From assembly GCF_013702265.1 (NCBI RefSeq), contig NZ_CP059348.1, positions 3,348,001 to 3,412,000 on the forward strand: DNA of 64,000 nucleotides, read 5' to 3'. This document shows positions 1 through 8,781 of the stretch, piece by piece. Numbering within the stretch: the first letter of the stretch is position 1; each line of letters opens with the position of its first letter. The notes below the pieces were generated by a model, which saw only the letters and a program-made list of their open reading frames with translations, was not told the origin of the DNA and searched no databases. The stretch is from Providencia rettgeri. GTDB taxonomy: Bacteria > Pseudomonadota > Gammaproteobacteria > Enterobacterales > Enterobacteriaceae. A program made the position numbers and the translations under genes.

Positions 1-496
1 AAGCAACCGTTAATGTCGCACTGGCAGTAAACTCCCCCGGCTCGACAGAGGCTGAACTTGAGCTACTTTTCACTAATGCCGCCTTCAAATCAGGTGTTCT
101 ATAGTCAGATTCATAGGTGTATACAAACGTATCGTTCACTCTTAATGTTTTTGAATCATGATAAATTTGCAGTGCAATGTCTCTTTGCTCATTAATTGCT
201 AATAAATCATTATCAAAGTAAGATTTTTTGCCTTCAAAACTAAAAACCACATCCGTTCCTGAAGAGATGTTGTCACATTCCCATTCAAAATCGATATCTT
301 CTATATATTTTGTACCATCTTTGGTCGGCACTAACGAAACCACCAAGTCATCACCAAAATCCACCTCAATCGGGCGATTATTATTGATGACACATGGCGT
401 TCCCTCTATCAAATTTCCTCTAAAGCTCACTTTGACAGCCTGTGCCGTACTTGTGTATGCCAGAAATAAAACGAATGATAATAAGAGCTTTTTCAT
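1..496 (-). CDS. Minor fimbrial subunit, truncated by window start
   Basis: The frame opens at ATG 494-496 on the minus strand and is still open at base 1, so 165 codons are visible and the stop lies outside the window. Residues 1-20 form a signal peptide ending in AQA. The mature part has Cys35 and Cys74, a likely pilin-fold disulfide, and a VDFGDD motif near residue 45. It ends in the visible part with a beta-strand like the C-terminal strand of pilins. It lies 11 bases after the stop of the neighbouring minor subunit, with which it shares the VDFGDD block, so the two look like diverged paralogues. It is exported by Sec and probably assembled by the chaperone and usher of the same operon. 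It could be a tip adaptor; the adhesin itself is not visible and may lie beyond the window. Confidence 0.82.
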   Translation of the reverse strand, partial: MKKLLLSFVLFLAYTSTAQAVKVSFRGNLIEGTPCVINNNRPIEVDFGDDLVVSLVPTKDGTKYIEDIDFEWECDNISSGTDVVFSFEGKKSYFDNDLLAINEQRDIALQIYHDSKTLRVNDTFVYTYESDYRTPDLKAALVKSSSSSASVEPGEFTASATLTVA

Positions 497-507
497 AAGA
501 TAATACC

Positions 508-990
508 TTAATGATATCCTACAGTTAGTGTTGCAGCAGTAGAAAACTCACCTCCAACAGGTCTTATCCCATTAGCCAGTGCCAGTTTTGCGGTTAAAGA
601 GGGTAAGGACTGAATATTATCAATCTCATATCGAGAACCAATATTCATCGGTTGATCACCAATATATAACTTGATATTCAAACCTGGTGTATCCGCGACT
701 TTCAAGCTATTTAAATCTTCGCCCTTATCCCCTTCAAAAGCGAGGTACAGCTCATCAAATCGCGAATCACAACTTAAACTATAAGGAATTGCTTCTGTGT
801 ATTTACCTGACTCAATTTGCCCAATAACGATGTCATCGCCAAAATCTACATAGATATCTTCGTTATCATTCAACACACATCCGCCAGACAAAACATTCAC
901 TCTGACCGTCACAAACTTCCCATCCGCAAATGCAGTCACAGATAAAAAAAACAGTAAACTAAGACAAAACAGGTTCTTAAATTTAAACAT
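508..990 (-). CDS. Minor fimbrial subunit
   Basis: A 160-residue secreted protein with a signal peptide (about residues 1-22, ending AFA). It has two cysteines (38 and 74) placed as in pilin domains and a VDFGDD motif near residue 48. The C-terminal stretch with alternating hydrophobic residues and a penultimate Tyr (TLTVGYH) is the usual donor-strand/chaperone-binding end of chaperone-usher subunits. It follows the chaperone gene by 34 bases and precedes a paralogous subunit gene by 11 bases. Family knowledge places such genes between the chaperone and the adhesin, as MrpE- or PapK-like adaptors. The exact role in the fibre is inferred. Confidence 0.85.
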   Translation of the reverse strand: MFKFKNLFCLSLLFFLSVTAFADGKFVTVRVNVLSGGCVLNDNEDIYVDFGDDIVIGQIESGKYTEAIPYSLSCDSRFDELYLAFEGDKGEDLNSLKVADTPGLNIKLYIGDQPMNIGSRYEIDNIQSLPSLTAKLALANGIRPVGGEFSTAATLTVGYH

Positions 991-1024
991 TCGATTTATC
1001 CATTTCTCTCATTTGCTTATGGAA

Positions 1025-1759
1025 TTAGTTAGCCGCTTGCGCGTGACACTCTGTTGCAGAACAGACAAACGGAACATCAACCTGACCGCCGTAGTCATTG
1101 ATATAGTTAATCACTGGCGATGAACCTAATTGATCTGCAGTAATTGACAGTTTTTGCTCAGCAAATGGAGCAACGTCTACAGCAACAAAGCTTTTTGCTT
1201 TCTCTGCGTTAGCACTTTTTCTAATGTTGTTTAATACCACGTAGTAAGCCGTTGGGTTTTTGGCATAAATAGCGCCATCTTTTTTGACTAACACTAATTT
1301 ATTCTGCCACGGTGCATTTTTCATTTGAGTGGAATCAACCGCTAAAGAAGCTGGACGATAGAACAACTTCACGCGTGTTTGTAATGCAATTTGCAGTACG
1401 TTAGATTTTTTACTTGTAGGTGGAATTTCTCTTAAATTAAAGAAAAATAAACTTTCTCTATCTTGAGGTAATTTCACTATGTCTGGTAAAGCTTCAATAC
1501 GTAATTGGCTTGTTTGTCCTGCATTAATTCTTTGGATTGGTGGCAAAATCGTAAAATAAGAGGTTAGTTTTTCGCCTTTCACATCTTGAAACCAACCCTG
1601 TGCCAAATAAGGCAGTTGGTTATTTTTATTACTTACCGTTAATGAAACAGAATTGCTATCGCCATTATAAATAATACGCGTTCTATCCATTGAAATTGCA
1701 GAATAAGCATTCGCAGTCACGAAGCAGCTAAGTAATAATACGGATAATTTTTTCATCAT
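1025..1759 (-). CDS. Periplasmic fimbrial chaperone (PapD family)
   Basis: The protein has a signal peptide (MKKLSVLLLSCF..., ending around AYS) and two immunoglobulin-like domains. The conserved family stretch with LPQDRESLFFFNLREIPP is present near residue 100, and the subunit-binding Arg is expected in the first strand (DRTRIIY). Two cysteines near the C terminus (PFVC and TEC) probably form the domain 2 disulfide. The chaperone caps pilin subunits in the periplasm and hands them to the usher. An upstream ATG at 1763-1765 is only 3 bases from the AAGAAGG ribosome site, so I prefer the ATG ending at 1759 (9-base spacing, 244 residues). It lies 26 bases after the usher stop and is part of the minus-strand fimbrial operon. 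Confidence 0.93.
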   Translation of the reverse strand: MMKKLSVLLLSCFVTANAYSAISMDRTRIIYNGDSNSVSLTVSNKNNQLPYLAQGWFQDVKGEKLTSYFTILPPIQRINAGQTSQLRIEALPDIVKLPQDRESLFFFNLREIPPTSKKSNVLQIALQTRVKLFYRPASLAVDSTQMKNAPWQNKLVLVKKDGAIYAKNPTAYYVVLNNIRKSANAEKAKSFVAVDVAPFAEQKLSITADQLGSSPVINYINDYGGQVDVPFVCSATECHAQAAN

Positions 1760-1791
1760 AAACATTAGCCTTCTTTTAAGATTATTATTAA

Positions 1792-4284
1792 TTAATTACA
1801 TGGTAAGAGCAGTTTGTCGTAAATATTATGCTCTTCGATATTTTGTGGGAATGTAATCGTACATTCAGAACCTTGCCATGATACTGTCATTGTCTCACCC
1901 GGCTTTATTCCACCGATGTAAGCTTCACCTTGGTCACCCACAATACCTGTTGTCTTGCCTGCATTATTTTTAATATCCGCAGCAAATGGTGGGTAATTTC
2001 CATCTTGTAGTCTCAACGTCACCATCATTTTGATCCCAGAAATAACATCAAAACTACGATAACCTATTGCACCTTCAGTGAGTGTGGTTTGTGTTACGGA
2101 ATCCGCAATCTCAACATTCTTAGGTAATTTATTAATATCAACAACAACGTCTGTCTTATAGTAGCTATTAATATCAGGAACAACGACTTTTCCAGAACCA
2201 CTTGAGCGTAAATGTGTACCATTATATTTTACTGGTACATCTTTAACGCCATTTGTATCAACAAAAACTCGTGTTCCCCCTGTTGATGTGACAGGGTGCA
2301 TGCCTATTCCGTACCCCGTCAATGTCATGCCGCCTTGAACATTCGCAGATAATGACATTGAGTTATTACTTATATAGTTATAGCTGGTATTAAAGTCATT
2401 CATATTACCTTTATGGCTATAATAACTACTAAATATTCCGCTATGTCGATTATTACCGACAGAAAGTGAAAGGTTATCTTTATTTTCAAGACGCTCATTC
2501 ATTGTCACTTTATTCGTATTATCATTCTTACCGTTATACGTTGAATAATTGACATAAGTTCCTGATGCTAATGGAACTGAAAGGCTGACATAAACTCCAT
2601 TATCTTGATAACCCTGCATTTTGCTATTAAACATATTGATAGACAGACCGATATTATGAAACTTGCTAGTATCAAAATACTTCGAGAACGTCATGTTATA
2701 GCGATAACTATTTGGGCGGTTCCAATAGGTTTGGTGCGTGTAATTTAAATTTACGGATGAACGCCAATCAGTAAAGTTTTTACTTAGTGATGCAGAATAA
2801 GAGCCTTTATTGTGTCCTGCATACATAATATCTTTTTGGTCATTATAAGTGAGGAAATCACTCATCGTCATAAATTCACGATCCATAAAACGGTAAGCGG
2901 ATAATTGAATTTGACTATTACTTCCTTCGAAACTTTTATAATAATCGACTTTAAATGCTTTGCCTTTTAAGGTCGGCCCATCTGTCAGTGCGGCGATTGA
3001 ATGATTGAATGAGAACGAAATTGCACCAAATCGAAATAAATCACGTCCAACACCAGCAGCAAAAGAGTTAAATCGACTACTATTTAGCGCACCACCAAAA
3101 ACTGACCAACCATTGCTAATACCCCATGAAACCTCGCTTTGCGTGAAAGCATCCCCCATGACATGACGATCCATATCTGTTGGTCTACCCGCACTCACTT
3201 TATAGCGCACAGAACCTGGACGAGATAAAAAAGGAATATTTCCAGCTTCAACTTCAAACTCCGAAACGCGCCCGTCGCTCTCTTCAACTCTGACTTGTAA
3301 AGTCCCTGAAATACCGCTATTTAAATTTTGAATTCTAAATGGACCCGCAGGAACTAAACTTTCGTAAATAACGCGTCCATCTTGGCTAATTTTGACTACC
3401 GCGTTCGTTTCTGCAAAACCCGTTACCTCTGGCGCATATGAACGTAAGCTTGGTGGCAACATATTGTCGTCAGAACGTAATGAAACCCCAATAAACTTGA
3501 AGCTATCAAACAAATCTGTTTGCAGAAAATCCTCACCGAGGGTTAATTTCGATTTTAAGCTGCGAATAGCTCGATAAGCATAAATATTGGTCCATTTAAT
3601 CTCGTGAGCATCATCAACTCGACTATTCTGCGCATGGTTATATGAACCTTGCCAAAAACCTCGTAAACGCCAGCTATCAAAGTTAGCGCCGACGGCCCCT
3701 AATCCTGAAAGGAAAAAAGTATTGTTCGATTTGTTATCACCTAAACTACGGTTATATTGTGAGGTCAGATTATAGTCAAAAATAATACCTTTAATGCCAT
3801 CTTCCCAACGAGATGCTGATTCCCAGTCGTTGGCGGAATATTCCTGATAGCTTTTCGGAATATTAATAATTAATGTTCCGGTCGATAAATTAGGTGTTAC
3901 TGACATTCCTTCTAGGCTAGCAATATCTAAACACTCTAAGCCATCAATTGTATTCCACTGTAATACACTTTCAGCTTCCGAATTTAAGTCAAATTTCTCG
4001 ACAATTTCATCCGTTAAACACGCTTGCGATTTTTCTTCATAACTCACAACGGTTATTTTCTGCTCAGGTATATATGCGTTATTTATACTTAGTTTAAAGG
4101 GGTAAATGCCAGGAACAATATAAAGATCTTGTGAAAAAACTGCCAAATTAATATTTTCTCTATCTTCTGCGTTCAATATATTAATATTGAAGTCCACTGC
4201 TTCTTCAGAGAGAGCAATTAATGGATTCAGCAGTAATAAAGATACCGTAATGAGTTTTTTCATGAATTTATTTTTTATTAACAT
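1792..4284 (-). CDS. Outer membrane fimbrial usher
   Basis: An 830-residue usher. A signal peptide (MKKLITVSLLLLNPLIALS) begins at Met8. Then come an N-terminal periplasmic domain that receives chaperone-subunit complexes, a long beta-barrel segment rich in aromatic strands, a plug-like insert (around residues 280-360, with the LRSYAPEVTGFAETNA block), and two C-terminal domains ending with a Cys pair (SEC and LLPCN). It forms the assembly pore for the fibre in the outer membrane. Neither the ATG at 4284 nor the internal ATG at 4263 has a clear Shine-Dalgarno site, so the start may be 21 bases shorter. It is separated from the upstream major pilin gene by a perfect 16-bp stem-loop, which would lower its expression relative to the pilin. 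Confidence 0.93.
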   Translation of the reverse strand: MLIKNKFMKKLITVSLLLLNPLIALSEEAVDFNINILNAEDRENINLAVFSQDLYIVPGIYPFKLSINNAYIPEQKITVVSYEEKSQACLTDEIVEKFDLNSEAESVLQWNTIDGLECLDIASLEGMSVTPNLSTGTLIINIPKSYQEYSANDWESASRWEDGIKGIIFDYNLTSQYNRSLGDNKSNNTFFLSGLGAVGANFDSWRLRGFWQGSYNHAQNSRVDDAHEIKWTNIYAYRAIRSLKSKLTLGEDFLQTDLFDSFKFIGVSLRSDDNMLPPSLRSYAPEVTGFAETNAVVKISQDGRVIYESLVPAGPFRIQNLNSGISGTLQVRVEESDGRVSEFEVEAGNIPFLSRPGSVRYKVSAGRPTDMDRHVMGDAFTQSEVSWGISNGWSVFGGALNSSRFNSFAAGVGRDLFRFGAISFSFNHSIAALTDGPTLKGKAFKVDYYKSFEGSNSQIQLSAYRFMDREFMTMSDFLTYNDQKDIMYAGHNKGSYSASLSKNFTDWRSSVNLNYTHQTYWNRPNSYRYNMTFSKYFDTSKFHNIGLSINMFNSKMQGYQDNGVYVSLSVPLASGTYVNYSTYNGKNDNTNKVTMNERLENKDNLSLSVGNNRHSGIFSSYYSHKGNMNDFNTSYNYISNNSMSLSANVQGGMTLTGYGIGMHPVTSTGGTRVFVDTNGVKDVPVKYNGTHLRSSGSGKVVVPDINSYYKTDVVVDINKLPKNVEIADSVTQTTLTEGAIGYRSFDVISGIKMMVTLRLQDGNYPPFAADIKNNAGKTTGIVGDQGEAYIGGIKPGETMTVSWQGSECTITFPQNIEEHNIYDKLLLPCN

Positions 4285-4357
4285 TTAAAAACACAGAACA
4301 CATAATTTTATTATTAACTTTTTTCATTACGATGTCCTTAAATTTTAATAAATTTTC

Positions 4358-4395
4358 TAAGCTGAAGTAATGATTGGTCTCATTACTTCAGCTTA
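4358..4395 (-). terminator. Strong stem-loop between major pilin and usher (attenuator)
   Basis: A perfect 16-bp inverted repeat (arms 4358-4373 and 4380-4395) with a 6-base loop lies 23 bases after the major pilin stop. On the minus strand it is followed by an A/T-rich stretch without a clean T-run. Such structures usually stabilise the pilin mRNA and give partial termination, so pilin exceeds usher. The role is inferred from position. Confidence 0.75.
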
Positions 4396-4418
4396 CCGTT
4401 AATAACTAATGCATTAAA

Positions 4419-4985
4419 TTAGTTATACGACAATACGAAATCAGTTACCGCTTGGAATTCACCCGCAACGATATCAACTGGAGCTTCTGGTTTACCTTGG
4501 CTACCTAAACCTTTCACGTATGCAGCAAATTGCAGGGTGTTAGTTGTGCCTTGCAGTTTGTGCTCAGATTTAGTGACTTCATTTAATACGATTGGGTCAT
4601 TATTGCTATCTACGATCTGGATACCCGCACCTGCAGCAGTACCTGTAATAGCTAATAGTGATTTAGGGTCATTTGTAGCGGCCGCACCTGAAAATGTAAT
4701 ATTCACGGAATCACCTGTTTCTACAGTACAGTCAATTAATTTAATATCGAACATAACTGGTGAAGATTGACCGTCTGAAGTACCACCATTTTTTAATACC
4801 ACATCAGCGATTTGGCCTAAATCTACAGTTTGGTCAATAGAAGATGGGTCAATAGAACAAGGTGCAGTGATGATGCTACCAGTGAAAGTGACTTTACCAT
4901 TACCGTGGTTAACTGGCGCTGCGTTCGCACCAAAACCAATTAATGTCGTTGCTGCGATAGCCATAAGAGTTTTATTTAATTTCAT
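4419..4985 (-). CDS. Major fimbrial subunit (type 1/MrpA-like pilin)
   Basis: A 188-residue pilin with a signal peptide ending in ANA (residues 1-22) and a mature start APVNHGNGKV. Cys43 and Cys86 are placed for the single pilin disulfide, and the C terminus ends with the classic penultimate Tyr (VLSYN). The first gene of the minus-strand fimbrial operon, it has an AGGAT ribosome site 9 bases before the ATG. It would polymerise into the fibre shaft by donor-strand exchange. Similarity is to the type 1/MR-P group of enterobacterial pilins by overall pattern; I cannot name the exact fimbrial type. Confidence 0.92.
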   Translation of the reverse strand: MKLNKTLMAIAATTLIGFGANAAPVNHGNGKVTFTGSIITAPCSIDPSSIDQTVDLGQIADVVLKNGGTSDGQSSPVMFDIKLIDCTVETGDSVNITFSGAAATNDPKSLLAITGTAAGAGIQIVDSNNDPIVLNEVTKSEHKLQGTTNTLQFAAYVKGLGSQGKPEAPVDIVAGEFQAVTDFVLSYN

Positions 4986-5778
4986 TAGGTGAATCCTCGA
5001 TTAAGTCGTAATTTAAAGAAAAAAGATAATAAGAAGTCCTGTAATTAATTATTAATTACAATAGAAGCTTAAATTTCAGATACGAAATATAGTTAAATAT
5101 ACTTAGGTAAAACCACGATATATTTATGAATACGGTAATTAAATCTTTTTGCCTTTTGAGCTTTGGTTCACACAAATACTATAATTACACTTAAAAGCTG
5201 TAAAGTCGCCATCACCTATCGAAAACAAGAGGTTCAATAGGCAGTTATTTTTTGACACATTTACTCATATTACGATTATTTTGATATGTTAAAAATCAAT
5301 GAGTTACAAATAATGTGTCATTGATTCATACTTAACAACATTTCTTTCACATATATCGGACATTACTTTTTTGCAATTCGTTACATCTTTGACGCGTATT
5401 ATTATCAGCAATTATCCAATTACCACAATTTAGCGTAATAGTTTTTTGCATTTTCAATCCAAATTTATATGTATCAAAAAGAAAATGGTTAATTCTAATT
5501 TATCTCCATCCGCTATTTTTTCTAATAAATAAGAACTCAGTCTCATTTATTATACATAATGAGAATTATTCAATGTGGATAAAATATATTCTGGTCTAAT
5601 CAGTGATTCATTAAGGTACTATTTCACACTCAAATATGATGCCATAGTGATTATTTCAGGGATGGATTGACTGGTATATAAGAATAGCTAGGTAGGAAAT
5701 TAGAATGGCAAATGCTCTTTAGGTAAAAAGAAACACAAAGGCTCAAATGCATTCATTGAGCCTTTGCTAAAACAGTGG
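4986..5778. other. Regulatory region upstream of fimbrial operon, no gene
   Basis: A 793-base AT-rich stretch without a supported gene. It holds a 9-bp inverted repeat TGACACATT (5253-5261 and 5312-5320) and the terminator of the YiaA-like gene near its right end. I could not find a convincing pair of long inverted repeats that would mark an invertible promoter, and no recombinase gene lies beside it. Promoters are not assigned. Confidence 0.6.
5736..5766 (-). terminator. Terminator of YiaA-like gene
   Basis: An 11-bp perfect stem (5736-5746 and 5756-5766) lies just downstream of the minus-strand gene. On that strand it is followed by a T-rich tract (TGTTTCTTTTT). Confidence 0.8.
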
Positions 5779-6267
5779 TTAGCCTTTCATGCTAGGTTCA
5801 CTATCTTCATTGATGGCAGGTTGTTTCACTTCAAACTTCTTCGGTTGCTCAGCTGGCTTAGTGGTTTGTAGGTCGCGAATATTCTTTTGCACCGCGATAG
5901 AACCAAACATACATAAAAAGAAAGCAATGCCGTAAAAACCTTTTTCACTTGGTAATAGTTCCGCGTTGTACAGCCCCACAGCCATTAAGGCGATAGATGC
6001 AAAGAACGCCACCATACAAGCAATGTAATACGCTTGGGTCGTTGGGATATTATCCATTTTATCTCGCACTGTTTTCTGGACTGAAATTGAAGAAAACAGT
6101 CCCAGTAATAAGATTGCAAAGTAATACCCTTTTTCATTTAACTGCATCTCAGAGCGCCATAGCCCAATAAGATACACTGCAATCCCACCAATCACCGCAA
6201 TCCAAGAAATCAGATGAAATGCATTAAAGCCCGAAAATTCATTATCTAGTGAAGTATTATCCTTCAT
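5779..6267 (-). CDS. YiaA-like inner membrane protein (two YiaAB domains)
   Basis: A 162-residue membrane protein with two repeats of a two-helix unit, each containing a hydrophobic pair followed by a conserved tail (VQKTVRDK and VQKNIRDL). This is the YiaA/YiaB two-helix domain, present twice as in E. coli YiaA. The C terminus is hydrophilic and charged. I start at the ATG ending at 6267 because GGAAAGG lies upstream at good spacing; an upstream ATG at 6303 would add 12 residues. It stands alone with its own terminator. Function is unknown in the family, with only weak stress associations. Family assignment is fairly sure, function is not. Confidence 0.8.
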   Translation of the reverse strand: MKDNTSLDNEFSGFNAFHLISWIAVIGGIAVYLIGLWRSEMQLNEKGYYFAILLLGLFSSISVQKTVRDKMDNIPTTQAYYIACMVAFFASIALMAVGLYNAELLPSEKGFYGIAFFLCMFGSIAVQKNIRDLQTTKPAEQPKKFEVKQPAINEDSEPSMKG

Positions 6268-6589
6268 ATGAGCAACCTTTCCATAAGTTAAATTGGAACT
6301 CATCCTACCTTAGATAATTTGACTTTAATAGTCATTACAAGGTGACAATCATAGTGTGTAGTTAAAATAGGATTAACTGCAATACATTGATTTTATTTTT
6401 AATTATTTATTACAAACTCATAAACAACGCATTAAATGCGTTAAAAACAAAACCATCAGAAGCTATTTCGTATTATTCCGAATGGCTTACTTAAATAACA
6501 TTTTGATTTAACGCTAGCCGATAAATTGCTAGCTAACTTTAGTTCACACCGATTAAGATTGAATTCTCCCAGACAACCTGAGAAGCAAG
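6268..6589. other. Divergent intergenic region with a short palindrome
   Basis: A 322-base AT-rich region between two divergent genes. It contains an 8-bp-arm palindrome AACGCATT/AATGCGTT at 6426-6442 around a single central base, a possible operator. No other structure is seen. Confidence 0.45.
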
Positions 6590-7138
6590 ATGACTACCAC
6601 TTTTATAATTGTTCCTGGATATACCAATTCCGGTTCTCAACATTGGCAATCCTATATAGAAAGAAAATACCATAATACTGTGCGCGTCATTCAGGATGAC
6701 TGGAATGCCCCTAACCATAAATGGATAGAGCGCCTAAACGAGGTGGTTCAAAATACAGAGGGTGAATTGGTACTGATTGGACACAGTTGCGGAGCTGTTT
6801 GTGTGGCGCAATGGGCGAGCCAATTTCCCAACCATCGAGTAAAAGCGATGATCCTCGCTACCCCTGCGGATGTTGATTCCCCTTCTGCCCTACTCGATAT
6901 TCAACAGCAGCGACCGCTACCCAATAACAAGCTTCCAAGCCCTTCTTTGCTTATTTATACCGATAATGATCCACACCTTGGCACCGAAAAAGCTCATCAG
7001 CTTGCAAAAATATGGGGTAGCCAACTTATGTTGGTTAAAGGCGGTGAGCATTTAAATACTGATGCAGGATATGGCGAATGGCATGAAGGCGAGCGGTTGA
7101 TTGAAGAGTTTGTGGGGAGAGAGTTTGTTGGCAGGTAG
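6590..7138 (+). CDS. Small alpha/beta hydrolase (RBBP9/YdeN family)
   Basis: A 182-residue single-domain serine hydrolase. The nucleophile motif GHSCG places the catalytic Ser at residue 66. A likely acid is Asp125 or Asp127 (YTDNDPH) and the His is residue 154 (GGEHLN). The N-terminal VPGYTNSGSQHWQ block is typical of the RBBP9/YdeN group, which are small cytoplasmic esterase-like proteins of unknown substrate. Ribosome site GAGAAGCAAG precedes the ATG. It is a single gene, followed by a tRNA on the other strand. The substrate is not predictable from the sequence. Confidence 0.85.
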   Translation: MTTTFIIVPGYTNSGSQHWQSYIERKYHNTVRVIQDDWNAPNHKWIERLNEVVQNTEGELVLIGHSCGAVCVAQWASQFPNHRVKAMILATPADVDSPSALLDIQQQRPLPNNKLPSPSLLIYTDNDPHLGTEKAHQLAKIWGSQLMLVKGGEHLNTDAGYGEWHEGERLIEEFVGREFVGR

Positions 7139-7161
7139 TTTATTTCCGGTGCTCCAGATAC

Positions 7162-7189
7162 AAAAAAGCCACTTGCTATGAAGTGGCTT
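7162..7189 (-). terminator. Terminator of tRNA-Ile2 transcript
   Basis: A 9-bp stem (7166-7174 and 7181-7189) with a 6-base loop lies 26 bases downstream of the tRNA 3' end on the minus strand and is followed on that strand by TTTTTTG. Confidence 0.85.
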
Positions 7190-7215
7190 AATGCACTGAT
7201 TTAACAGCTAAAATT

Positions 7216-7292
7216 TGGTGGCCCCTACTGGACTTGAACCAGTGACCAAGCGATTATGAGTCGCCTGCTCTAACCAACTGAGCTAAGGGGCC
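7216..7292 (-). tRNA. tRNA-Ile2 with CAU anticodon (AUA decoding)
   Basis: A 77-base minus-strand tRNA with GGCCCC acceptor arm and encoded CCA. The anticodon loop reads ACTCATAATC. The body matches, from memory, E. coli ileX/ileY rather than either methionine tRNA, so the anticodon C is expected to be changed to lysidine by TilS and the tRNA reads AUA. An annotation program may label it tRNA-Met. Confidence 0.93.
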
Positions 7293-7647
7293 AAAGTGGT
7301 GCCGATTATACGTGCTGTTTTGGTGAAGGTCTAGTATTTCAAAACTATATGGTGAATTTGTATCCAAGCCATAGCATCACCCTATAATTCAATGGCATGG
7401 CATCATCAAAAGCCATCATTCCCATCTTAATTATCGGATTTTAATCTAGGATTCCATTCTTTATTAGAACGCCATTTATGAACAAACCTGCGTTAACAAC
7501 TACCCTATAGTAAATAATCGGGCGTAAAGATTGAGTTTTCCCATTCTAATTTATTAAGCATTCTTTGTTCAATTGATTGATATAAAACAATAATTTTATA
7601 CTTCATATAGAACATGATGATATTAGACAAATAGTTATAGGACGATA
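7293..7647. other. Intergenic region, tRNA promoter side
   Basis: 355 bases with the tRNA promoter at its left end. The right part is AT-rich leader for the dehydrogenase-like gene. Nothing else is recognised. Confidence 0.5.
7305..7333 (-). promoter_or_regulatory. Sigma-70 promoter of tRNA-Ile2
   Basis: On the minus strand a perfect -10 TATAAT (7305-7310) lies 17 bases from a -35 TAGACC (7328-7333, 4 of 6 matches), ending 12 bases before the tRNA. Confidence 0.7.
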
Positions 7648-8721
7648 ATGATGAAAAAAGTACGTGCAGTTCAATATGGTTGTGGAAAGATGGGCAAATT
7701 TCTCATCCGTTACCTACAAGAACACGGTGCTGAAGTTGTGGCGGCTTTTGATATCAACCCTGCCGTGATTGGCAAAGACATTGGTGAAATCGCAGGCACG
7801 GCGCTAACTGGTGTGAAAATCCAGCCTCTGAATGAAGCCGATAAAGCCCTAGAAACCTTAAAACCCGACGTGGGAATTATTGCTACCCTCAGCACCATGG
7901 CCGACTTAGAAGATGCATTCTCCCTCTTCGCTCGACATGGCGTGAATGCAATCTCAACGGGTGAAGAAGCTCTTTATCCGTGGAACTCTTCCCCTGAAAT
8001 CACTGAAAAACTCGATGCTTTAGCGAAAGCGAATAACTGCACTTTAGCGGGCAGCGGATACCCAGATATGTTCTGGGGCGTGCTTATCGATACCTTGGCA
8101 GGTTCTATGCACAAACTGGTCAAAATCAAAGGCTCTAGCTGCTACAACGTGGAAGATTACGGCATCGCGCTGGCAAAAGGTCACGGTGCAGGCTTAACCG
8201 TCGACGAATTCAATCAGCAAATTGGTAACTATAACGACCTGCCATACGCAGTTATCGCTGAGAAAATTGAGAGCGGGGAATATGCGCCACCATATATGTG
8301 GACACAAAATGGTTGGCTGTGCAGCCGTTTAGGTCTGACTATTACCAATCAAACTCAGCGCTGCGTACCGCAAATTGCCAAAGAAGATATCTATTCAGAC
8401 ACCTTAAAAATGACGGTGAAAAAAGGCGATGTATTAGGATTGTCTGCGGTGGTAATCACTGAAACAGCGGAAGGCGTCACCTTAGAAACGGAATGTATCG
8501 GTAAAATTTTAACGGTGGATGAGTGCGACAAAAACAGCTGGCAGCTAATTGGTGAGCCAGATACGGCGATTGAAGTGAATAACCCTGCAACCGTGGAATT
8601 AACCTGCGCAAACTTGGTTAACCGTATCCCAGCGCTGATCAACAGCCCTGCGGGCTACACCACCACGGAAAAAATGCCAAATAACGTGTATATGACCAAA
8701 CCAATGCACGAATATTTATAA
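7648..8721 (+). CDS. 2,4-diaminopentanoate dehydrogenase-like NAD(P) enzyme
   Basis: A 357-residue enzyme with an N-terminal Rossmann fold (VQYGCGKMGKFLIRYL, a GxGxxG-type loop) like the DapB N-terminal domain. A middle part follows (AGSGYPDMFWG, GHGAGLTVDEF) as in amine dehydrogenases of the diaminopentanoate dehydrogenase type. Those enzymes oxidatively deaminate 2,4-diaminopentanoate in clostridial ornithine fermentation. No ornithine aminomutase or other Ord gene is in view, so the true substrate may be a different amine or amino acid. The start is ATG at 7648 or 7651, with TAGGACG just upstream. The gene is monocistronic and ends in a strong terminator. The family call is moderately secure, the substrate is unknown. 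Confidence 0.7.
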   Translation: MMKKVRAVQYGCGKMGKFLIRYLQEHGAEVVAAFDINPAVIGKDIGEIAGTALTGVKIQPLNEADKALETLKPDVGIIATLSTMADLEDAFSLFARHGVNAISTGEEALYPWNSSPEITEKLDALAKANNCTLAGSGYPDMFWGVLIDTLAGSMHKLVKIKGSSCYNVEDYGIALAKGHGAGLTVDEFNQQIGNYNDLPYAVIAEKIESGEYAPPYMWTQNGWLCSRLGLTITNQTQRCVPQIAKEDIYSDTLKMTVKKGDVLGLSAVVITETAEGVTLETECIGKILTVDECDKNSWQLIGEPDTAIEVNNPATVELTCANLVNRIPALINSPAGYTTTEKMPNNVYMTKPMHEYL

Positions 8722-8750
8722 TTAAATGATTTAATCAAACATTAATCATA

Positions 8751-8778
8751 TAGCCCACATCCCGTGGGCTATTTTTTT
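8751..8778 (+). terminator. Rho-independent terminator
   Basis: Stem AGCCCAC/GTGGGCT (8752-8758 and 8764-8770), loop ATCCC, then ATTTTTTT. It ends the dehydrogenase-like gene and lies just beyond the stop of the convergent acetyltransferase gene. Confidence 0.9.
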
Positions 8779-8781
8779 AAC

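Noticed and set aside
228-503. Plus-strand open frame of 91 codons
   Set aside because: It lies opposite the truncated fimbrial subunit, whose minus-strand frame has signal peptide and pilin features; the plus frame has none.
4986-5778. Invertible promoter of the fimbrial operon
   Set aside because: No long pair of inverted repeats and no recombinase gene nearby were found.
7216-7292. Elongator tRNA-Met
   Set aside because: The CAT anticodon would suggest it, but the body matches the ileX/ileY type, so tRNA-Ile2 is preferred.
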